Assembly (NCBI GenBank): GCA_937925595.1
Contig: CALALQ010000293.1
Coordinates: forward strand, 1 to 7,666
Direction of reading: 5' to 3'
Length of the DNA: 7,666 nt
Source of the DNA: an uncultured Demequina sp.
GTDB taxonomy: Bacteria > Actinomycetota > Actinomycetes > Actinomycetales > Demequinaceae
Part shown: positions 1 through 5,400 of the stretch, in pieces
How positions within the stretch are numbered: the first letter of the stretch is position 1
Layout of the letters: every line of letters starts with the position of its first letter
Translations under genes and position numbers: made by a program
The notes under the pieces: generated by a model
What the model saw: the letters and a program-made list of their open reading frames with translations, nothing else
What the model was told of the DNA's origin: nothing
Databases searched by the model: none

Positions 1-17
1 AACGTGGCACTCGCCGC

Positions 18-125
18 GTGACTAACCCCTGTCACCTAACGCTGCGGCAGACCCGTCCGCGCGTAGTTGCGGTCGTATCGTTTGTTGGCGCGAGTGTGTT
101 GTTGTCTCCTGTGGTGGCTTTTGCC
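18..125 (+). other. Signal peptide of the DNRLRE protein
   Basis: Residues 1-15 hold basic residues (R10, R13, R15), followed by a hydrophobic core from about V16 to V33. An A-x-A site (A34-F35-A36, before S37) is the likely signal peptidase I site, and A39-A40-A41 is an alternative. There is no twin-arginine motif and no lipobox, so Sec export and release from the membrane are expected. If translation starts upstream of the window, the N-terminal basic region would be longer; the in-frame codons before 18 read R-G-T-R-R. Confidence 0.8.
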
Positions 126-2384
126 TCTCCAGCGGCGGCAACCGTTACCGGAGATGAACCGGCGGTAATTGCGGACGACCAGTTGCGCCCAGATGTGTCT
201 GCTCCCACTGTCGAGTCCGCGACGGTTGCGGCAGATCTCTTGGGTGTGCCTGTGGAGGATCTCTCGGCGAAGTCCACGACGAGCGCGGAGTACGTCCTTC
301 CGTCAGGCGCGTTGCGCGTTGACCAGTACGTCGGCGAGCAGTTTGTGCGCTCAGGCGAGGGTTCGGCTCCTGGGGAATGGGCGGTCGTATCGCCGCTACT
401 GATAGCGGATCAAGGTGACCTAGTTCCGGAAGCGTATTCGCGTGAGCTGCGCCTCAGTGGAGGGAGCCTTGCGGCTGGGGTGATCCTGCGCGCCGAGTTG
501 GGGGATACGGGCGTGGTCGTGGAGTTCGTCTCCGGCGGTCCGATTCCTGGGCCACGGGTGGAAGGTGCGCGCGCCGTGTATGAACAGTTGCGCCCGGGTG
601 TGGATTTCGTGGTTGATGTTCGCGCCACTGGATTCGAGCAGTACTTCGTTGTCCACGATCGCGCCGCTGCGAGCGATCCCGCGAACTTGGCTCTGAACCT
701 TCGAGTAGTTGGCGGTGAGGCTCGAGTCGTAGGCAATGAGGTTGAGTTCATTGACTCGGCCGGTCGCGTGGTGGGGACGATGCCTGATGCGTTCGCGTGG
801 GACGCGAAGAATGATGCGAAGCGCCTGCGCCCGGTTCTCACGCCATGGCGCCTCGATGCGACAGTGCTGCCGGAGTTCGCGAACACACTGCCGGATGTTA
901 TGCCTGTCACGATGTCTGTCGACGTCGCCGATGGTGCGTCGCGGTTGCAGTTGTCGGTTGATCCGGAGTGGCTGGAAGACGACGCGACGGTGTACCCGGT
1001 TGTCGTCGACCCTGTGGTGCAGGCAAGTGCCGGGTTGCCAGCGGCAAGTTACCCGGGCTACGAGTACAAGGGATACTTCGACACTCGTTTTGACTCTGCG
1101 TGGCCCAACACCAAGTACTACTCGGATGACGAGTTGTTGATTGGCACGCCCAACTCGGGTTCGGCCAAACACAGGTCGTTTGTCAATGTGACGCGTGCGA
1201 ACGCGAAGGGCAAGTTGATCAAGTCGGCAACGTTGAAGCTTTTCGCTCATCATTCGTGGTCGTGTACGGCGAAGAGTTGGAATGTGCGCGCGACGGCGGC
1301 GGTGAGCACGTCGACGACGTGGTCGAGCATGCCTGCGGGGTTCGGGTCCACCGCCTCTTCGACGGTGACGAAGGGATACTCGTCCTCGTGTGCTGACGCT
1401 GCAGTGAGCGTCAACATCAAGACGTTGTGGCAAGAACTTGCGGCCAAGTCAGGTTCAACGGATTCGTATGCGCTGCGCATCATGGCGGGTTCGGAGACGG
1501 ATAACTTCTCGTGGAAGCGTTTCTATTCGGCTGACTATGCGACGGCTTCTAAGCGTCCGGTGGTGTCCTTCACATATAACCAGGCGCCGTCGGTGCCCAC
1601 GACCGTGAAAGTTGATGGCACGTCGTACGCAACAAATGGCACGGGCTCACCTTCAGCGCCGCTGGGTGTCTTGCCAGATCCCCACAAGGTCAAGTTCACC
1701 GCTTACGTTCAGGACCCCGACAAGGACACTGTTGCCGCGCAGTTCAAGGTGGAGTCGCGTGACCCGGAAGGTGAGTGGGCGGTGCTGGGAACTCCGACGA
1801 GTGCCACCGTCCCGGACAAGGGAACTGTGTCGTACACGATGACGGGCACGCTTGTTGCGGGCAAGCAGTACCGGGTCACCGCTCGGGCCAAAGACGCTAT
1901 GGGTGTGTACTCCGCGTACACCACGACGCCGTTCTACTTCGAGGTCTTGGAGAACCCGCCGGACCCTCCCACGGAGGTTCTGATTGACGGGCAGCCGATG
2001 CCCGTTGGTCAAGTCACGCTGAACGACATTGATCACGTGTACTCGGCGGTGGTGACCGATCCCGACTCAGCTTACGTGCGTCTGGCACTGGCGATCTTCG
2101 AAGACGGCGCGCAGTTGGGCACTACGGACCAGGCGTTGGGCACCCTCGTTGCATCGGGCGAGCGATCCACTATCGCTGCCGTGCCGCCTGGCTTGCGCAT
2201 GACTCCGGGACACACCTACACGTTCAAGCTGTACAGCTACGCGAACGGCAAGGTGTCACCTACCGGTTTCGACCTGCCGTTCACGTACATCGTTGAAAAG
2301 GTGTGGCCTGGTGACATCCCCGCCACTTGCGACTCGGATGTCGCCGCCGCGTCATCCGCGCAGCCATGCCCAGGGGGATCTTGA
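18..2384 (+). CDS. Secreted DNRLRE-domain protein with C-terminal Ig/Fn3-like modules
   Basis: A 788-residue exported protein, probably a surface or wall-associated structural or binding partner of the RHS protein encoded next; no enzyme motif is visible. Layout: signal peptide (about 1-36); an N-terminal beta-rich region (about 45-335) with the YEQLRPGVDFVVDV and TGFEQYFVVHDR strings I associate with N-termini of actinobacterial RHS-linked proteins; a DNRLRE-type region (about 343-522); two Ig/Fn3-like modules (about 523-645 and 646-760). After signal-peptide removal only four Cys remain (416, 458, 771, 784). There is no LPXTG or C-terminal membrane segment, so release or non-covalent binding is likely. 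The GTG at 18 is the first start in this frame, but the frame is open back to the window edge and no Shine-Dalgarno sequence is seen in the 17 bases upstream, so the true start may lie outside. The stop overlaps the next gene by one base. The family call is firm; the function is inferred. Confidence 0.9.
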   Translation: MTNPCHLTLRQTRPRVVAVVSFVGASVLLSPVVAFASPAAATVTGDEPAVIADDQLRPDVSAPTVESATVAADLLGVPVEDLSAKSTTSAEYVLPSGALRVDQYVGEQFVRSGEGSAPGEWAVVSPLLIADQGDLVPEAYSRELRLSGGSLAAGVILRAELGDTGVVVEFVSGGPIPGPRVEGARAVYEQLRPGVDFVVDVRATGFEQYFVVHDRAAASDPANLALNLRVVGGEARVVGNEVEFIDSAGRVVGTMPDAFAWDAKNDAKRLRPVLTPWRLDATVLPEFANTLPDVMPVTMSVDVADGASRLQLSVDPEWLEDDATVYPVVVDPVVQASAGLPAASYPGYEYKGYFDTRFDSAWPNTKYYSDDELLIGTPNSGSAKHRSFVNVTRANAKGKLIKSATLKLFAHHSWSCTAKSWNVRATAAVSTSTTWSSMPAGFGSTASSTVTKGYSSSCADAAVSVNIKTLWQELAAKSGSTDSYALRIMAGSETDNFSWKRFYSADYATASKRPVVSFTYNQAPSVPTTVKVDGTSYATNGTGSPSAPLGVLPDPHKVKFTAYVQDPDKDTVAAQFKVESRDPEGEWAVLGTPTSATVPDKGTVSYTMTGTLVAGKQYRVTARAKDAMGVYSAYTTTPFYFEVLENPPDPPTEVLIDGQPMPVGQVTLNDIDHVYSAVVTDPDSAYVRLALAIFEDGAQLGTTDQALGTLVASGERSTIAAVPPGLRMTPGHTYTFKLYSYANGKVSPTGFDLPFTYIVEKVWPGDIPATCDSDVAAASSAQPCPGGS
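1044..1583 (+). other. DNRLRE-type beta-sandwich domain
   Basis: Residues about 343-522. Visible family traits are a D-x-R opening (DTRFDS), an ELLIGTPN strand, the SFVNVT strand, KLIKSATLKLFAHH (the 'A-x-L-x-L' strand), TTWSSMP, a VNIKTLWQELA helix-like segment, and the closing YALRIMAG, KRFYSADYA and KRPVVSFTYN elements. C416 (SWSC) and C458 (SSSC) sit where I recall paired cysteines in Streptomyces homologues and could form a disulfide. This domain is found in cell-surface proteins and is structurally related to carbohydrate-binding modules. Sugar binding here is only a possibility. Confidence 0.8.
1584..2297 (+). other. Two tandem Ig/Fn3-like modules
   Basis: Residues about 523-645 and 646-760 are two units with the same plan. 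Each opens with a proline-rich entry (QAPSVPTTVKVDG; PPDPPTEVLIDGQP), followed by a strand ending in DPD (TAYVQDPDKD; SAVVTDPDSA), a middle strand with an Ala-Gly or Thr-Pro-Gly turn (LVAGKQYRVTA; MTPGHTYTFKL) and a closing Phe/Tyr strand (TPFYFEVLEN; LPFTYIVEK). The pattern fits bacterial Fn3/Ig-like spacers that hold a surface protein away from the wall. The protein then ends in a short tail with C771 and C784, close enough to form a disulfide-bonded loop. Confidence 0.65.
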
Positions 2385-2386
2385 TG
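2372..2386 (+). promoter_or_regulatory. Ribosome-binding site and TGATG stop-start coupling site
   Basis: AGGGGG at 2372-2377 lies six bases before the ATG at 2384-2386, inside the last codons of the upstream gene. The upstream stop TGA (2382-2384) shares its final A with this ATG. The arrangement fits translational re-initiation and sets the start of the RHS gene. A TTG at 2381 in the same frame and a second ATG at 2399 are possible but are placed less well relative to the AGGGGG. Confidence 0.75.
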
Positions 2387-2470
2387 CGTACTTTCACCAT
2401 GCGCTCCTTCGCCGTATTGACATGTGCCGCGTTGGCGTTCACGGGCGCCGCTGATGGAGCCGCATGGGCG
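2384..2470 (+). other. Signal peptide of the RHS protein
   Basis: Residues 1-29. The start MRTFTMR supplies two arginines, a hydrophobic core follows (about F9-F19), and A27-W28-A29 before S30 is a good signal peptidase I site. C14 lies inside the hydrophobic core, but the residues before it (V-L-T) do not make a standard lipobox, so lipoprotein processing is unlikely. A complete second signal peptide shows that this is a separate exported protein and not a frameshifted continuation of the upstream one. Confidence 0.8.
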
Positions 2471-5400
2471 TCCCTCGAACCGGCTGTGCCCGACTCGGCA
2501 ACCTCGCCCACGCCTTCGCCCTCGCCAGTGCCACCGGACCCGACCCCAACACCTTCGCCCGGGCAGTCAGCGGGTGACGAGGAAGGTGAGCGCGAGGAGC
2601 GAACTGGAGGCGGCGAGGTCGTCGAGGACGCCGACCCGTCGGACCGGCGTATCAAAGCGCGGTACCTGCCACCACTCACCCGCGCGGGTATTGAGCCGGC
2701 GGACGTGGAGGAAACCCCGGTAGCTCCACAGATCGATGGAGCGCCCCAAAGTGTCGATGTTGACTCTTCGGCCGAGCTTAGCCAGAGCGTTGCCAAGCAC
2801 GAACTGTGGACGGAACGGCCACAGGAGAGCTACGACATTGTGATTGCAGCGGGCGAAACCCGCCTTGTTGACGCGGTTAGCAGCGCATTGCGCAGTGCGC
2901 CGGGACTGGATATGGCCCGGGCTCGCACCGACTTGCTTGCGGACGAGTTTGACCTCGCTGGCGAGGGTGACGTGGTGGTGACGTCCACCGTGGCCGGACG
3001 CGAACTGAGGGTTCCTGGCGCCGTTTTTGCGGTCAGCGTGGGCACGGCCACGAGCCTCGACGGTGACCCTGTGTGGCTCGATCTTGCCCTGGACGTCAGC
3101 GGCGTCGACTCCTTGTCGGGAGCTGCGGCCGCCGACAGGTTGCAACTGTGGCTGATGCCCGCATGTTCGCTGACAACTCCGACGGTGCCGGAGTGCGTCA
3201 CAGGTACGCCGGTCCAGCTCGAGCGTCGCGCGGACGGCGTCGTAGTTGCAGCCGTTCCCGCAGCTGGCCTCAACATTGCCGACGCGAGTGGCTTGGGCCG
3301 CGGGGCCAGTCGCGGTTCATCGGTGAGAATGACTTCCGGTGGCAGCGGCGGTGACGTGCTGGTGGGGATTGTGGGCTCGAGCGGTCAAGGCGGGACGTTC
3401 ACGGCAACCGACCTGGGTTCAGGCGGCGACTGGACGGTCGCTAATCAGACAGGCGTCTTCACGTACTCTGTCCCGCTTGGTGCGCCGCCCGTAGACGCAG
3501 GTCCAGTACCTGACCTGAATCTCACGTACTCGTCAGCGGCGGTCGACGGCAAGAACTTGGCGACCAATGGGCAGGCAGGTCTGGTGGGAGAAGGCTGGTC
3601 GCTATCTGAGGCGTATATCGAACGCCGGTATCGGTCGTGTGCCGCAGATACCGCACTGCCGGAACCAGATCAGGTGTCACATGAGGGGGATCAGTGTTGG
3701 CAGTCCCCGGTCGCCTCAGAACCCCAAGGCATGGACCTGGTCCTGAACTTGGGCGGGGTCACCAGCCCACTGGTGTGGCTGCAAGGCAATCTGTATTTCG
3801 CTGAGGCAGACCCCAGCATCCGTGTCGAACGGCTTGTGCGCTCGGGTAGCGCCCTCAACGGAGACAACAACTCCGAGTACTTCATTGTCCGCACCTCCGA
3901 TGGCTCACGCTATTTCATGGGCTATGGGCGCGCTCCAGACGCAGATCCAGACACAGACGTCGTGTCGCATACAGAGACTCACTCTGTCGGCACGATGCCG
4001 GTCTTCAGTGACGACCCGGGCGAACCCAGCGCGGGCAACTTCAGTGTGCAGGGATACCGCTTCATGCTCGACATCGAGGTTGATGTCCTAGGCAATGCGG
4101 CCGTGTACTTCTATGAGAAGCAGTCGAACAGGTACGCCGCGAACGGCAACCCCGCCACCTCGATGGACTACACCCGTGCCATCGCACCCACCTCGATCGA
4201 ATACGGATTGCGGCTGACCGACGTCGACACCGTCGACGCGAACTTCCCCGCACAAGCACGAGTCGAGTACGGCTACCAGGGTCGCTGCATCGCAGGAACT
4301 CACTACCTGAACCCCTTGGTGGGACAACCGGTCGACTGTCCCCCGATTGCGCAAGCACCAGCGCAGTACCTTGACGTGCCCGCCGATCAATTGTGTGGTG
4401 ACGTCTGCGGAGCTGGCTTGAACAGCCCGACGTTCTTCCACACGCAGCGGTTGAGCCAGATCAACACCTTCGTTGCGGTAGACGGTGAGTGGTCGCCGGT
4501 CGAGACACACCAATTGATTCAGGCGTTCCCCAAGACTTCCCAGCCCCAAGCACGCGCGATGTGGCTCGACTCGGTGTTCACGCGCGGCTACCTTGCCGGA
4601 GACGTCGCCCAATACAAGGACACCTACGCGATTCGCTTCTACGGCACCGAGTACCCCAACCGTGTGGACTGGACGGCAGGAGGCGGCGATGAGCAAGTTT
4701 CGCTGGACCGCCGACGCATCTCCACGATCATCGACCAACTGGGAGCACGAACAGATGTTGAGTACTACGCCACCTACGGTGACCCGTCACGTCACTGCCC
4801 CACAGCTGGCGCGGCCTCGTCGCAGTACTCCGACTGGAATGCGCGCACCGACAAGTTCGATGCGAAGGCCAACACGTGGGACTGCTACGAGGTGTCGCAC
4901 GGGGCAGAGAAGGCTCTGTATCACCGCTACCTCGTGCAGTCGGTGACCACGTCCGACCCCGTCGCCGGCTCGGCTGCCCGCGCGACCACATATGAGTATG
5001 TCGGCAACCCGGCGTGGGCCTTCGCGAAGGACCGCCTGTACACCGACGTGGAGGCCAAGACCAACGCTGGAGCCGGCTGGACAGACTACAGAGGCTACGA
5101 AGTTATTCGGGAGATCACCGGCGCCGGTGAGACCAAGTCCACCACGGTCAACCAGTTCTTCCGCGGACTCAGCAAAGACTTCAACGGCACCGGCCCGGGC
5201 GCACAGAAGTACATAACCCCCATCGGATCCGAGGCGTTCGGCACGGCTACACCGGTCGAGGACATCGACAAGCTCCGCGGTTACCTCGCGGCGAGCACCA
5301 CACTAGACGACACCGGCGAAGTGAGAACCGCAACACGGAACTCGTACGAGATTGAGGCGATAGATGCCGATGCCACCGGAGCGTTGAAGGAAACCAAGGT

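Noticed and set aside
420..1433. A 337-codon open frame on the - strand, with other long antisense frames such as 5303-5890 and 4088-4738
   Set aside because: They lie fully opposite well-supported genes, their products are Arg/His/Val-rich with no recognisable domain, and long antisense frames are common in GC-rich coding DNA.
2290..2384. Terminator or promoter between the two genes
   Set aside because: There is no intergenic space, no GC-rich hairpin followed by a T run, and no convincing -10/-35 pair.
2370..2400. Programmed frameshift or sequencing error joining the two genes into one polypeptide
   Set aside because: The second frame begins with its own good ribosome-binding site and a complete signal peptide with an A-W-A cleavage site, which would make no sense in the middle of an exported protein.
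2411..2425. Possible lipobox around C14 of the RHS protein
   Set aside because: The residues before the Cys are V-L-T, which does not fit the usual L-[AST]-[GA]-C pattern, and a better signal peptidase I site lies downstream.
2501..2563. Low-complexity cc/tcg/acg DNA that could look like a tandem repeat
   Set aside because: There is no exact repeating unit; it is the coding of a Pro/Thr/Ser linker.
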